Origin: Isoetes taiwanensis
Lineage: Eukaryota; Streptophyta; Lycopodiopsida; Isoetales; Isoetaceae
Assembly (NCBI GenBank): GCA_021234155.1
Contig: JAJEKV010000539.1
Span: forward strand, 1-64,000
Direction of reading: 5' to 3'
DNA length: 64,000 bases
In this document: positions 39,887 through 52,359 of the stretch, in pieces
How the letters are laid out: every line of letters starts with the position of its first letter
Numbering within the stretch: the stretch's first letter is position 1
Position numbers and translations under genes: made by a program
The notes under the pieces: generated by a model
Databases searched by the model: none
The model's input: only the letters and a program-made list of their open reading frames with translations
Told to the model about the DNA's origin: nothing

Positions 39887-40819
39887 TCAAAGAAAGACTT
39901 TATGCCATGTTGCACTTGCCACCTTTGATTCACAATATACCCTGTATTCTTTTGATTTCCGCTTGTTTACATGCATGCCGCCTTTCTGTTGTTCTGTTAC
40001 TCCTTTAGTTCCAGCAATTCTCACATGTGAGATTATGGGCACATGGTCAGATTCACTCCTTGATTCTGGGATGTTCATATATGTTACATGCTCTATAAAC
40101 TGCTCTGTCGCCATAAAGTAGTCTACAATACTCTTTCCTCTACAAGTGCAACGGCCTGTATCAGGGAATTTTTTGATGCCATTATAGATAACCAAATCAA
40201 GACTGCAGCACATATTTAGCACATGAGTTCCCATGGGAGTGGGCCACCTATCCCTATCTGTTGATTCTCTCTTCCATCCTGCAGCGTCCAACTCATGGTC
40301 ATCAAGTTGATCCATCCAAATTGGGTCACCTGTGTTGTTGGTTATTGATGCCTGCTTCCCTGCTGTTCTGCCATTAAAATCTCCTAGTATCACAATGTCC
40401 CCCAATGCCATAAGATCAAGACTATCCTGCTCTAATTGCTGAAACGGATCGTCCATGTCCAGATTATATTTTTGGTAGGTACTTCTCTTTAGCGGTGGGA
40501 AATAGCACCCCGCAAAGAAAACTTTTTGCTGCTTCCCAGGCAACTCCACCCATATGTATTGATTAGTATCCCCTTTCTTTATTAGTCTTGCTAAATGCGC
40601 CATTTCCTTCCTGATGTAACATGCAATCCCGCCATATCCTCTCCTACGCCATCCTTTTCTATTCCATACTGAATGCAGAACATTAAAACCTTGAATTTCC
40701 GGTAAACCACTCTCCTCATGCTCCCAAGTTTCTGTAAAGAAAACCATGTCTACTGTTGCCAGAACATCCGCCATAGTGTCAACCTTTTTACTGGTCAAGT
40801 GATTGATGTTCCACGCCAT
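39887..40819 (-). CDS. LINE copy 3 ORF2: endonuclease (EEP) part
   Basis: A 310-codon frame beginning MAWNINHL, 21 bases after the end of ORF1. It carries the apurinic-like endonuclease signature: N in WNINHL, E in FFTETWEHEE, GDFNGRTA, and the C-terminal SDHVPI. In LINEs this domain nicks the target strand to prime reverse transcription, so it would decide any GA-tract preference. All expected catalytic residues visible by eye are present. The frame ends in TGA at 39,887-39,889 but continues in phase into the RT region, so this is the first part of ORF2 rather than a separate gene. The start is the only Met near the ORF1 end and matches the usual position of EEP. Confidence 0.88.
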   Translation of the reverse strand: MAWNINHLTSKKVDTMADVLATVDMVFFTETWEHEESGLPEIQGFNVLHSVWNRKGWRRRGYGGIACYIRKEMAHLARLIKKGDTNQYIWVELPGKQQKVFFAGCYFPPLKRSTYQKYNLDMDDPFQQLEQDSLDLMALGDIVILGDFNGRTAGKQASITNNTGDPIWMDQLDDHELDAAGWKRESTDRDRWPTPMGTHVLNMCCSLDLVIYNGIKKFPDTGRCTCRGKSIVDYFMATEQFIEHVTYMNIPESRSESDHVPIISHVRIAGTKGVTEQQKGGMHVNKRKSKEYRVYCESKVASATWHKVFL

Positions 40820-40840
40820 TACCCTGATGGTCTCTAATTC

Positions 40841-41659
40841 CTATGGAGAATCCGCTTCAATAACGACCCTGTCCCCTCTCCATGTTGCTTTTTTCCCTTC
40901 CTTCCTCGCCTCTTTCATTTTTAAGATTTCCCCTTTTTTTTGTTCATACTGCATTTGTGTTAAATCATCGTTAATCCAGATGTTCTCCCCACTCAAGGTT
41001 TTGCGTTGCTTCAATACACTTAGCTTGTCTCCTTCGCTTGCAAATCTTACCAGCACATTCCTGTTGTATCCATTTTTCTTTCCTACCCTGTATGTTTCCA
41101 GGATGCCCACGGGCTGCACATTCATTTTCTGAGTAAACAAATCCTCCACAACATCCCTGATATTTTCATTATCTGTCTTTGGTAGGCCTGCAATACGGAC
41201 ATTCAAGGATTTCTTCTGCCTTTCTTGTTTTTCTACCAAATCGTTTACACGGTCATGGAGTTTATTGACTACCTGAACAAATGTCTCTTTCCCAGCATCG
41301 TCTACTCCTTCATATTGTTGATGTATCCCAGTCTCTTTCAAACTTGCTAACTGATTTTTTATGGATGCATTTTCAGTTTTGATTGCAGAAAAAGCTTCAG
41401 TCATACCTTGTAGAAGTCAAAAGATCTCCGCTTCTCTTTGTCTTTGCCTCTCTTGTCTTGACCGCTCCATCATTTCGAATATCTTCATCATCATTGTTCT
41501 TGATGCCGACAGCTCGCTCAACATTTGGCACATCATAAATTGCAGACCGGATTGCCCCTGCACTCCCAGATTCCCGCCTCCCATCATGCCAAACAGAGCT
41601 GGAGAGGATACAGATGTGGTTCTACCCTGCCCATTTGCATTTACTGACTGTTCGGCCAA
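40841..41659 (-). pseudogene. LINE copy 3 ORF1: L1-type RNA-binding protein
   Basis: The N-terminal frame (41,417-41,659) has a Gly/Gln-rich stretch and then a Met/Glu/Arg-rich helix (MEMMERSRQERQRQREAEI-like). After one in-frame TGA (41,417-41,419) the frame continues to 40,841. That part has a coiled-coil-like region (NASIKNQLASLKETG), NVRIAGLPKTDNENIRDVV, ILETYRVGKKNGYNRNVLV and WINDDLTQMQYEQKKGEI. This is the order seen in L1 ORF1p: coiled coil, RRM-like domain, C-terminal domain. Such proteins trimerise and coat the element RNA. About 272 codons in all. The TGA would truncate it unless the base is an error. Confidence 0.85.
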
Positions 41660-42008
41660 CCACAGTTCCCCGATTCACGGCCTCCTTGGTGCCACTGTTC
41701 CAGCAACCACAGGATCCGATTCACGGCTGTTCCGGCCAACCCCTTGGTGTCATGTGCAAACCCGACCCAAAGATCCCCTAACCATCGCAACTGCTCTACA
41801 TGGGTTTCCATTTCACTATCCGGTTGTCGGTGGTTCAAGGTGCGACTCCCGATTCCGACCCGCCGGATATTTCAAACTTCTTTTATTCCTTTTTATTGGG
41901 GCCCACTTAACCACCCGGTCGCTGTTGGAGGCAGACCATCGACCACAGCCAAGACCTCAAGCCCTCGATTTTCTTCCCTCTAGTTTACCCTGCGCCCATA
42001 CCCTACCA

Positions 42009-42578
<570 letters not shown>

Positions 42579-43387
42579 TGTTGGGACCTCGATTGTAGCC
42601 AGCTAATCTAGTGTGCTAGAGAGGCTAATCTAGGAGCATCTACTACAAAGCTTGAGGTCTCTACCCCCTTCCCAATACAAGGAGTTCACTGAGAGATACA
42701 TCATCCATATACATTATCAGGAAGAACTAAAGAACTAGATCTAATCTATATCATAGAGTTAGGTTCTTTTAGTTAGAGTCCTGTATCTAGAGATCTAGGT
42801 AGTTGCTGCTATGGGCAATTTAATAGGCTAAACCTACTTGATTCAATGACTAGAAGACGGGTTTAGGCTATTAAATTGACCTAAATACCCTGATCCTTTG
42901 GTTTGCTCCTCCTTCTGCGAACTCGACCATCCCGCTAAACCGCCGAATCAAGGGAAACTAATGGTGCAATTCGCCGCCGCCCAGTCCGGGAGGCGCTTTT
43001 GACCCCTAGGGCAGCCAAAACAGAGCTCTAGAACCCTATGGACGAAAATGGCAAGTTAGGGTTTCTCCTACCTAAATAGACAAGGGGTTGGGGTTAGGGT
43101 TTCCAATTATCCCTCTAGGCATGTGGGATAATTGGGAATGGCCCACTTGCCTTTAAGGCCTAGGTGGCATAAATGCATCTACATGGAAAGGTGTGCACCT
43201 TAATAAATGTGCACATTGGAAAATGTGCACATTAATAAATGCACATACCTTATACGTTGCCCCCTAGGGGCTACCCACATGGCTACACGCCTACTGTCAG
43301 ACATCACGCTGGGCCAGTGGCGGTACACGTGAGGCGGCAAGATAAAGATATGTTCTCGGGACCAGATATCGTGGCCGGAACGTCACA
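42579..43387 (-). repeat. 3' LTR of the minus-strand chromovirus (809 bp)
   Basis: On the minus strand it starts TGTGACGTTCCGGCC and ends GGTCCCAACA, giving the TG...CA ends of an LTR. Directly upstream on that strand lies the polypurine tract AGGTGGGGAGAA (43,388-43,399), the plus-strand primer in LTR retrotransposons. No matching 5' LTR was found up to 64,000. Confidence 0.85.
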
Positions 43388-44375
43388 TTCTCCCCACCTT
43401 GAAATGATGCTGTCCGCAGCATCGTGGGTCTCCCCACCTCAGAATCTTCCTAACCTGCAACCAACCTGATGCATACAATATACTACTATAATACGTACAC
43501 ATTTATTAAGATTACCCTAAGGTAATATTTTTAGAACATTATTACGTCATTAGCTTATGAAATAACTTATCAATTCATAACATCGTTAAAACAAGTTATT
43601 CAATCATTCACTTATCACGACAATCTAGTTTATTCAAATTTTAAATTATCGCTCGAGGTATTCTTTTTCGCTCTTGCAACACATTCCAACAAAATTTGTG
43701 TTGTAAGTCTTCGTGAATTTTCGACCTCCCTTGCCCTCGTGAGCTTCTATTGGCTGCAGGTCGACACCACGCTAGTATCATTTAATTATTAATAAAATTT
43801 TGGTTATATGGTGACCACCCCACCTATCTACATGAATGCATGGCTAATCTCCCGGCGTAGGAAGAGGATGCTTCTTCCATCGCGGGTCGAGGAGACAGCC
43901 TATAATGCCTATATGCCACTCATGCCTACACCTTTAGTTGCCCAAATATGGAGGATAGGTCCTTCCCTGATATATGGGGCGGAAGGCCAGATTCCTCCTA
44001 TCAATGCATATATGGGGGCTAGAGGTGCTTTTCCTATAATGCATTCCCTGAATGACCTCCCTTTCTTCGAGGGTCGCCTACTACTCGCGGGGACGTAATA
44101 GACTTTCTAATCTACCTTCCACTCATCCGTTTGAAACGCGGCCATGCCTACATTGACATTACACCATGCCCTAGAGATCATCGTGAGTGGTCTCATCATC
44201 GGCATCAACGCATGCAACCCATACCTAGCATAGGTTGCATGCGCAGATTAATCTTAACTACACAAGGATTAATCTACACAAATCGACATGCCTCGAGCCG
44301 ATTTCTTGAGGAGATGACCTTTGCCGCCCCATTGCTCCATAAATCGTGGGTACCGCTTTAATAGATCCTTCTTAA
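43388..44375 (-). other. 3' untranslated region of the chromovirus
   Basis: It lies between the polypurine tract and the end of the integrase/chromodomain frame. Plus-strand ORFs here (43,808-44,361) show no recognisable domain and lie antisense to the element. Confidence 0.5.
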
Positions 44376-45711
44376 GTACCCACGTCCGCGGTTTTCCACC
44401 GGTAGTGTTTCCACTTAACCAAGTATTGAGGAACTCCGACCTCCTTGTTTTCTTTTGAAAGCTTTATCAAGAATCAATTCGGAACTATTTTCAGCTCCTC
44501 CGCCATTTTCAACAACGTTGGAGTGTCCAAGACTTCGCCCCGGATTTGGAGTATGCTTCTTCAACAAACTCACGCGGAAGACCTTATGAATCTTTAGGTG
44601 TGCCGCAAATCTAGCTTGTAGGATTGATTACCTACTCTCTAGACTATTCCGAAGGTCCAGCCCACCTTGGAGCAAGCTTCTTGCAATTCCCGATCCCCCG
44701 AAGCTTACCGCTTCACCTTGATCTTCAGCCAAACATCGCCGCCAACTTGGAACTCCCTAATCGCTCGATGCTTGTCACGATGCTCTTTTGTCGACTCCTT
44801 GCTGCTAGGAGATATCCTCAACTTCTTCCACCAATCTGTGATATCGGCCAACATCTGCATGGAACTTCTACTTTTGACACGGATTGTGCCAAATGTCCGA
44901 TTTAGGCATTGATAGCCGTGAATTGATTATAAACGGCGCACATTTGGGGACGATTCCCGCTTGGTGCTATTATATGCAAACCCACCAAGTGAATAAATTC
45001 TTCCCACATACCTTGCTTATTCCGCATATAGTTTCGAAAGCATGTGTCCTCCAAAATTCTGTTGGTCCGCCTCCATTTGGGCATCCGCCCTGAGGGATGA
45101 TAAGCTGTACTCAAGGATAGCTTCGTCAATTGTCGCTAAGAGATCTTGCCAAAAGCGCCATGAACTTCGATCTCTATCTAAAATGATCTCCCTTGGCATG
45201 CCATGGAGCCTAAAGATTTCTTTTGTGAAGAGCTTATTTGTGATCCATAGCCGTATCCGGTGGACTCTAAGGCACAAAATGTGCCATCTTGGACAACTTG
45301 TCCACCACTACCATCAAAGCGCCCTTCCTCTTACCGCCCTTGGGAGCCCCGGTTATAAAATCCATGCCGATGACCTCCCACTTAGCGCTTGGCAAACCGC
45401 TAATGGCTCCAAGGCTCCCGGGATTCGGCTGCTCCGCTTTGGTCTCGATGACACAACCGGCATTCCTTTAATGTATCTAGCTATCCGCTTCTTCATTCCC
45501 CCGCCGTAAATAATTGCTTCAATCTTGAAATAGGTCTTCATAAAAACCCGCATGCCCTAGCTATTGGCCGCTGCGGGCGTGTCAGCGAAGAATTAGCTTC
45601 CTTACCGATGATTCTGTGCGCACAACTTATGCTTTATGATACAACAAGGTTGCCTTCCTTCTTATAATGCTTGAAGGCTTCCCATTCAAGTATCGTTTCT
45701 AGCCTCCCTAG
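44376..45711 (-). pseudogene. Chromovirus integrase with chromodomain-like tail
   Basis: Minus-strand frames with frameshifts. 45,711-45,353 holds the region before and at the start of integrase (HYKKEGNLVVS, IARYIKG, RIPGALEPLAV). 45,277-45,017 has LRVHRI, FRLHGMPREIILDRDR (a catalytic Asp region) and FWQDLLATI. 45,129-44,902 has LSTAYHPSGR and NRILEDT, the region of the catalytic Glu, with the usual QTDGQTER reading poorly. Near 44,480-44,400 is VPQYLVKWKHYR, which matches the chromodomain core of chromoviruses. Integrase inserts the cDNA; the chromodomain steers insertion to chromatin marks. It is interrupted on its N-terminal side by the LTR inserted at 45,717. Confidence 0.85.
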
Positions 45712-45716
45712 AAAGG

Positions 45717-48163
45717 TGTTGCCCCTTTTTGGGCAACATGGACCATCATGATACCTAGAGTTTCAAGATTGGAAGATACTTGTCAAAGTTTGGAAGACTT
45801 GTGGTTTCTTTTGAGGTTTCATCTTAAGTTACTTTCTCATCACTCATATGGTAAGAGTTAGTGCTATTTTGATCCTGCTAGAGTTTGGAAGAAATTGGTT
45901 CAAGTTTGGAAGACCCTTGGGATCTTGGTTGTATAGCCTAATTCTTTCCTTTGAGGAAGTTTTCTAGTTACATTCTTATTTCTTGAAGACCGTGCAAAAG
46001 AATATTGCAAGCTATACAAGGAGTCATTACCATGTTGCTCATATTCACTCATATGAAACTAAATGGAGTTGCACCCATGATTTGGAAGTCACACATATGA
46101 AGATGCACTTAGAAGTGGAATTGCTCTTATTTTGGCCTTGAAGATTGGAAGACCTTTTTAGAAGTTTGGAAGACCCTAGGGCCTTGAGCAAAGTTATGTT
46201 CATCATAAGGTATGATTTGAGCTTTTGAGATATGATCATGTGCCTGTGGGTTCCAGCCTTTCATCCATTTCATCCATCCTACATCCACCTTCCTTTCATT
46301 TTTTTATATACCTCATTTTCACCCTGGCCATGCCTTCTTTCATTACCTCACTACCTATATTTTATTGGCCTCACCTCCACTTGTGAATTGCTCTCAAGAG
46401 ATCATGAAAAAACCTCAAGAGCAAAGAAGCTTGAATTTTACCTTCATTCTATCACCCTAAATCCTACCATAGCCTTTTTTTTTTTTTTCCTATTTTTCCA
46501 CCCTTTTCCTATGATTTTTTTCACCATTTCCAAGGTTGAAAATTCATTGACCATGGTCAAAATGGCCAAAATTTCAAGTATCTCAATTTGACCTGAAAAC
46601 ACTCTAGATTTGAAGCTTGGCAAAAATAGCTAGGTTGGCCTTTTCAAAATTCAAAAAAGACATGGGAAACCCCTCAAATATCATTTCTTGGGATGCGTGC
46701 CAAAAATAAAAACCTATTCTAGCCTATCTACCCTATCTAATTTTGCATAGTTCCGTGTCACCCCCCATTTTTCCATTGGCGGGCCATGGGGGCTGTGACA
46801 CGGCCGGTGTCCCCTCTCATTGGCACTTTAAATTTAATAACTGCCTGCATTATTCCTTATATACCTTAGCCATGGGACTCGCTTTGTGCCCTGTGGGATA
46901 TATCGCCCTTGAGAATTTTTGATAAACCCTAAGAAATAGAGGAACTCGCTAAATCCGCCAATTGCGCCTAAACCCGATTGAATCCCGCCAATTTCCGCCC
47001 AAATTAGTTCCTAAACCTTTTCAAAAACCCCTGGAACCCTTTGTGGCACTTGATTGATAGAAACTTGCTCAGATAGGGTCGGAAATCATTGAACCGAGCT
47101 GGTTTTTGGGAAGGGACGCTTTTTAACTGGGAATACAGATCATTTTTTTACCCCCTGGAGATATACACCGCGGATCCGGGCGATTTCTATATTCCTCGAT
47201 ATTCTCTTGATCCGTTTCTACCTCAAATTCCCGCTAATCCTCGCCGAGATTGAAGATTGATGTATTATTTTGATTGAAGACCTACTTGTTGTGACTTATT
47301 TGACATCAAACTCCTACCGCTACTCAAATTATCTTATTATTTTCTTTCTCGATAATTTTTGGGTTTTGAAGTTGACAATGCCTTGGGATCCGTTCTCAAG
47401 CATTATCCCGGTATTACTTGTCGAGAATTTCTAAACTCTCGTGATATCTTATGATTTGAATGCATATTCATTGCCCGGACAAATAGTGTTTCCATCTTCT
47501 TTTGTTTCAAGTTGTTCTCACTGCCTAAACTAATAGAAACCAGATATTTAAAGTAGAATCCAAATTAATAGTCGTGTCCCATTCTTTAAAAGGTTTGAGT
47601 ATTGCTTATATGTAAAGAAAACAAAGAAAAATAGTTTTTTCCATAATCGTCATAAATCGTGATGGTAAATCGAGACTTTGGCCCATCTCAAGAAATATCA
47701 TAGTGTTTGCTTGTCAAGAAAAAACCTTATGCACATGATCTAGAGTTTATTTTGAAGTCGTTTTATACAAATTCCAACTCAAGATTTATCACCAAACTAT
47801 ATTTGCAAATTTTGGCTCTGTTTTGGCATTGACCAATTTTTGATGAACTTTGACATTGATTTTCTTGGTCTTCCCTATCCAAATCGAGATGACTTTCACC
47901 AGTAGTTCCCTCTACTTGTCTATAACTCATACCAAAAACCAAAACTCAAAAATCTTAAAGGGTGTGACTGCAAGATTGATTTTTGCTCTGACAGTTTTTT
48001 CTGCTTCAGGGACTGTAGTGATTTTGACAAAACCAGCATTTGAAATTGAGTTCTTTTGCTTTATATGATTAAGGATTGATCACCCTAAGTGATCTGGAGG
48101 TCCTGACCAGTTTGTTTACACTTCCTTTGAGGTTAGGCTAAAATTCCAGGTTTTAGGCTAACA
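45717..48163 (+). repeat. LTR copy A of the Tat-like element, a solo LTR by its borders
   Basis: 2,447 bp, starting TGTTGCCC and ending GGCTAACA. The 5-bp duplication AAAGG is present on both sides (45,712-45,716 and 48,164-48,168), and chromovirus sequence resumes on each side (integrase on the left, RNase H on the right). The left end folds as TGTTGCCC...GGGCAACA. It is nearly identical to copy B at 56,842-59,272 apart from scattered short differences. Borders like these are expected of a solo LTR left by recombination. ORFs inside are not supported. Confidence 0.93.
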
Positions 48164-48168
48164 AAAGG

Positions 48169-49764
48169 CTTTCCCATACCTCCTTGAATTCCGCATCCGT
48201 TGGCAGGGATTCTTCAATCTTCTTCCCAAAGTCGCTGGAGAGCATTGAAACTGCATTGCAATGCACTCTAGTTGTCAGGGGATGCCTTGAAAGTGCATCC
48301 GCTACCACGTTGAGCTTCCCCAGCTTGTAGACTATATCAAAGTCATACTCTTCGAGGAACTCCATCCACCTTCTCCGCCTCGTGTTAAGGTGTGGTGGTT
48401 GCGTGAATACATACCGGAGGCTCTCGGTGATGCAGGTCCAATTGGAACTTCCTCCCCAAGAGGTAGTGCCTCCAAATTTTAATGCCCCGACAACCGCAAG
48501 CAATTCCTCGATCATGGGTCCGGGCAGCGATTTCGCCACTCATCTTCCCGAATCATACGCTACCACACCGGCCTTCTTTTGCATGAGCACCGCGACTGCG
48601 TGGCTATCTTACTTCGCGTGCCTGCAGCAACCAACTTGTCTTTCTCTCGATCCGCATGGTTAAGACGGGGGGTCGCCAAAGCTTCCTTCAACAATTCAAA
48701 CCCCGCTGGGCTTTCTTGTGCCAATGGTCCGCCCAATCTTTCACCTTTTCCCCCCTCGTCAAGTCTATTAGCGGGCCGCTTATCTTAGCAAAGTTCTTCA
48801 CGAACTTTTCAGTAGTACCGCTAGGCCAAGGAAACTTCGACCTCATGCACATTCCTCGGGTGCCGCCATCAATGACGGTTTCAATCTTGGTGTGATCCGC
48901 CGAAATTCCTTCCTACCGAGATCACATGACCCGGGTATTCCACCCTCCCGGCTATGCGGTGGCACTTTGACAACCACGCATAACCGTGCCTCCTTAGTTT
49001 CTCGAAAGCACTCTCCTTAGATGTTGTGCGTGTTCCTCCAGGGGATCTATCAGACACCAAAATGTAATCAAAGAACACTATCACAAAGGTGTCCAAGAAC
49101 TCCTCAAGATGTCATTCATGAGCCTCATGAATGTTGCTAGGGCATTCGATAAGCCAAAAGGCATTACCGTGAATTCATAGTGCCCATACCGGTCCCCGAA
49201 GCCGCCTTGTGAATGTCTTCCTCCTTTATTCTGATCTGGTGATAGCCTGACCTTAGGTCGATTTTGGAGAAGACCTTTGCCCTTGGAGCTGATCCATCAA
49301 GTCATCCGATTCTCGAGCGCATATTTATTCTTGATGGTGTGCTTATTCAATCGCTTGTAGTCTATGCACATCCTCAAGCTACCATCCTTCTTCTTTACAA
49401 AAAAAATGGGTGCTCCAAAGCGTAGACGCTAGGTCTCTAATGAACCCTAGGTCGAAAGCAATTCCACCGCAATTGCTTCTTTAGTCCGTCGCCTCTTTAA
49501 GGCCGTCATTCTCAGATGGGGATTTTTGTTTTTTGGCCCCTGATTCGAAAGTGCTATCTCACACTCGACTCCTCTATACCGAGAGGAAGCCGCTTGATCT
49601 CATCCGGGAAGGGAGAAGACCTTTGCCCCTTGAGCTGATCCATCAAGTCATCCGATCTGAGCGTATATTTATTCTTGATGGTGTGCTTATTCAACTGCTT
49701 GTAGTCTATGCACATCCTCAAGCTACCATCCTTCTTCTTTACAAAAAAAATGGGTGCTCCAAAC
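48169..49764 (-). pseudogene. Chromovirus RT/RNase H, duplicated copy A
   Basis: Minus-strand RNase H (48,153-48,539) ends with the phrase YDFDIVYKLGKLNVVADALSR, which closes gypsy RNase H. To its right are RT pieces [16 protein letters not shown] (about 49,150-49,200) and [18 protein letters not shown] (about 49,340-49,400, repeated near 49,690-49,745). The active site reads FFDYILV where YxDD is expected, so the second catalytic Asp is Tyr. A stretch of about 346 bp is duplicated in tandem (49,266 and 49,612). At 49,764 the match to copy B ends abruptly and the Tat-like internal region begins. Confidence 0.9.
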
Positions 49765-50059
49765 GGAAGATTTCAGATTCTCACTGAACCACCGAGGAGA
49801 CAAATCAACCAGATTTGGTAGGAGTAAGCATGAGAGTGGCTACCGTGATCTACCACTAATGCTACAAATACTCCCAACTTGCCTATTCCTCCACCAGCTC
49901 CTCTCTATCGGCCTACAAATATTACAAATATTTCCTCTCGGCCCTCTTCTTCACAAATTCATAAACTTTTTGAACCAGATCAAACCTTTCGCCACTGCTC
50001 CTCCATCAAAGACTTTATCATTTTGAGTTGACTATACCGCTTCCCCTTGCTATGATTCT

Positions 50060-50900
50060 TCCATGAATGCCAACCATTTTCTAAAAACTTTGAAGACTAT
50101 TATGAAGAACATGGGAGAAAGAAGGGTTCCGTGTTTGCAGAATTCATCAAATGCATGAAGGGTGATGTTTGATCTTGGCCTCGATTTTGAGTCGCCTATA
50201 GGTACCAAAGGGGATGAATTGGAACACAAGTTTCTATCAAGGTTTGGTAAGGCTACTTCACCCCGTGATCTTGTCTTTGAACTCAACTCATTTTCCATTA
50301 GACCTGGTGAGAGTGTAAAGCAAAGATGTGGAGAGATTTAATTCTTATTTGCTAGTGTGTAACAGAATCGTGTTACTCATCCAACATTGCACCTAGTTGC
50401 TTCCTTTATCGAGAGGTTTGATGTCTAGACCTAGGATCTATAGGAAGTTATTAAAATTACAAAAATTTGGTGAGTTGGATTCTATCCATAAAACATTTGT
50501 AAAGGCCGTAGATCTGGCGTAACTATTAAGCTATCTTCCCGATGAAGAGATCGAGATCCATTTTATCCTCCTCATCATGGAACCGAACATGATTTACATT
50601 TTGCTAATGCCGCCCCCGCTTATGCAAAGACAAAAAAGAGAAGAAGAAGTCCAAGGTCAAGAATTGATCCTCATGTTTCGTGAGATGAAATCGAGATCAA
50701 GAAAGTGTCCGAGGCACTTTTGAAGTTACCAAACAATCCCATCAATTAAAAAACAAAGAAAGATGCCCCACCTCCCCGAATGCACAAACCGTGGTAAACC
50801 TTACCATAGAGCCGAAAGTGTTTTGCAAGGCAATGTCCTAAGTGTCATAGAAGAGGTCACTTTGGTAGAGAATGTCCTGTTGTTTGCTCTTTTGCAAGGA
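50060..50900 (+). pseudogene. Tat-like gag with CCHC zinc knuckle
   Basis: Broken plus-strand frames. Phrases include NFEDYYEEHGRKKG near 50,087 and DELEHKFLSRFGKATSP near 50,210, as in gag folds. Then 50,831-50,878 encodes QCPKCHRRGHFGRECP, a perfect Cys-X2-Cys-X4-His-X4-Cys zinc knuckle. Gag coats the element RNA in cytoplasmic particles. Multiple frameshifts make it non-functional as written; the N-terminus may be missing because of the junction at 49,764. Confidence 0.75.
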
Positions 50901-51349
50901 AATAGGTCATGAGGAGAAGTATTGCGTTGTTAAGGCTTATTTTGAAAAACAAGATAAAGGTAAACAAATGTCAAATATAAGTTTTATTGAGACTTGTGCG
51001 TGAGAACAGAAGAGCAAGATGTTATGGTTGTGCGCATACGCATGCGAGCTCATCCAAATGCATCTACATGTTCTGTTCCACCTCATAAGGTAACATTTCA
51101 ATCAGATCCTCAGAATATAGCTCCTCCTCCCGCTCAAAGGTATAAAATGTAAAGATTCTGAGTTGGATGAATTTGAATTACTTATGAAAAATTCTAAGGT
51201 TATCGTGGATTTATTAACTCTGGCGAGAATTGCACCATCATACAGGGAAAAGTTGATCAAAAGCACTCCAGATATTGAAGAGGTTGCTGCTAAACCCACG
51301 CAACAATATTTCGTGGCTTTGCCCGAGCAAAACCAAGATCCGTGTGCTT

Positions 51350-51700
51350 TTTACTTGTAGTGCTACTATAGGAACTTCCCATCTAGACAAAGTTTTGCTG
51401 GATGGAGGTTCTTCTTTAATGTTATGCCTTATCATGTTATGAAGGCACTGGATCTCAAGGTAGAAGATAATACTTCCATTGTTCTAAAATCTTTTCAAAT
51501 GCTAAAGTTGTGCCCTAAGGGAATAGTAAGAAATGTATCCGGGTGAATACGTGGGGAATCATTGTGCCGGGCCACATTTGTGGTTGTTGATTTTGAAAAT
51601 GTTAATCAAGCTAATATCTATGATCTATTATTAGGAAGGAGATGGATGAAAACAAAGGATGCCGCACCAGATGGTCCGAAGGCACTTGCACCATTTCCAA
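51350..51700 (+). pseudogene. Tat-like aspartic protease
   Basis: The plus strand reads LLDGGSS followed by NVMPYHVMKALDL, the active-site region of non-chromovirus plant gypsy proteases (D-G-G-S). It then reads VVVDFENVNQANIYDLLLGRRWMK in 51,562-51,660, the hydrophobic-Gly and GRxWL-like end. It cuts the polyprotein. At least two frameshifts occur (near 51,420 and 51,650). Confidence 0.8.
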
Positions 51701-51879
51701 TGGAGCAACTTCTCACAAACCGCAAACAAACTCGATCCATCTCGCTAACATTAGGTTCATAGATGTGGACATACTACAGGAAGAAGATTTGGGTGTTTAC
51801 AATTTAGGCCCGGATGCTAGTATACATGAAGAGGTTGTCAACTTTGCTTACATGCATGTTGAATCCCCCGACCAAGGCA

Positions 51880-52230
51880 AAAAGCCTATCTCCGGGTTTG
51901 ATGGAGGTATGTCAAAAACTGGGATTGCTTCTTCTCACGCTATTTTGAAGGATGATTTTAAGTTGATGACTAAGATAGGGAGAATTCACCCTAATATTTC
52001 TTCTAATGCAGCAGAATACAAAGCCCTCATTGCAGTTTACAAGAAGCAAGGTGTATGAGTATTTTCATATTGTTATTTATGGAGACTCACAACTTGTTTG
52101 TAGACAAATCTTGGGAGAATATCGAACTAAACATCAAGACATGGAGGATCCGAAAGTGCTCAAGCCAGAGAATTATTAACTTTTTTGATCATTGGGAGAT
52201 TTTACATATTCCTAGATCTAAGAATTTTGA
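51880..52230 (+). pseudogene. RNase H-like domain located before RT
   Basis: Between protease and RT the plus strand encodes FDGGMSKTGIASSHAIL (51,897 on), NAAEYKALIAV (52,010 on) and, one frame over, IYGDSQLVCRQILGEYRTKHQ (52,071 on). The acidic residues D...E...D in these three phrases are the RNase H catalytic set in the archaeal/plant-like (aRNH) version found in Tat elements. It would remove RNA from the RNA/DNA hybrid. In the Ogre/Retand members I know, the extra RNase H lies after RT and the first RNase H. Here it precedes RT. Confidence 0.78.
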
Positions 52231-52359
52231 AGTCGACTCATTGTGTGAAAAAACCCTTATGGAGTATTTGTCCCAAGGAGCTATTCAAGAGGATGTCTTA
52301 GATGAAGAGGAGCTTTTCAATTCCATCCCATCTTAACTATCAACCTAGCACAAGAGGAA

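Noticed and set aside
39125-40121. 283-codon plus-strand ORF opposite the LINE ORF2
   Set aside because: It is the antisense shadow of the endonuclease and RT frames.
43808-44361. Plus-strand ORFs between the chromovirus polypurine tract and integrase
   Set aside because: No domain, and antisense to the element's untranslated region.
45717-49764. A single 4-kb LTR that captured chromovirus DNA
   Set aside because: AAAGG target duplications lie at both ends of the 2.4-kb part, so the LTR ends at 48,163 and the rest is host element.
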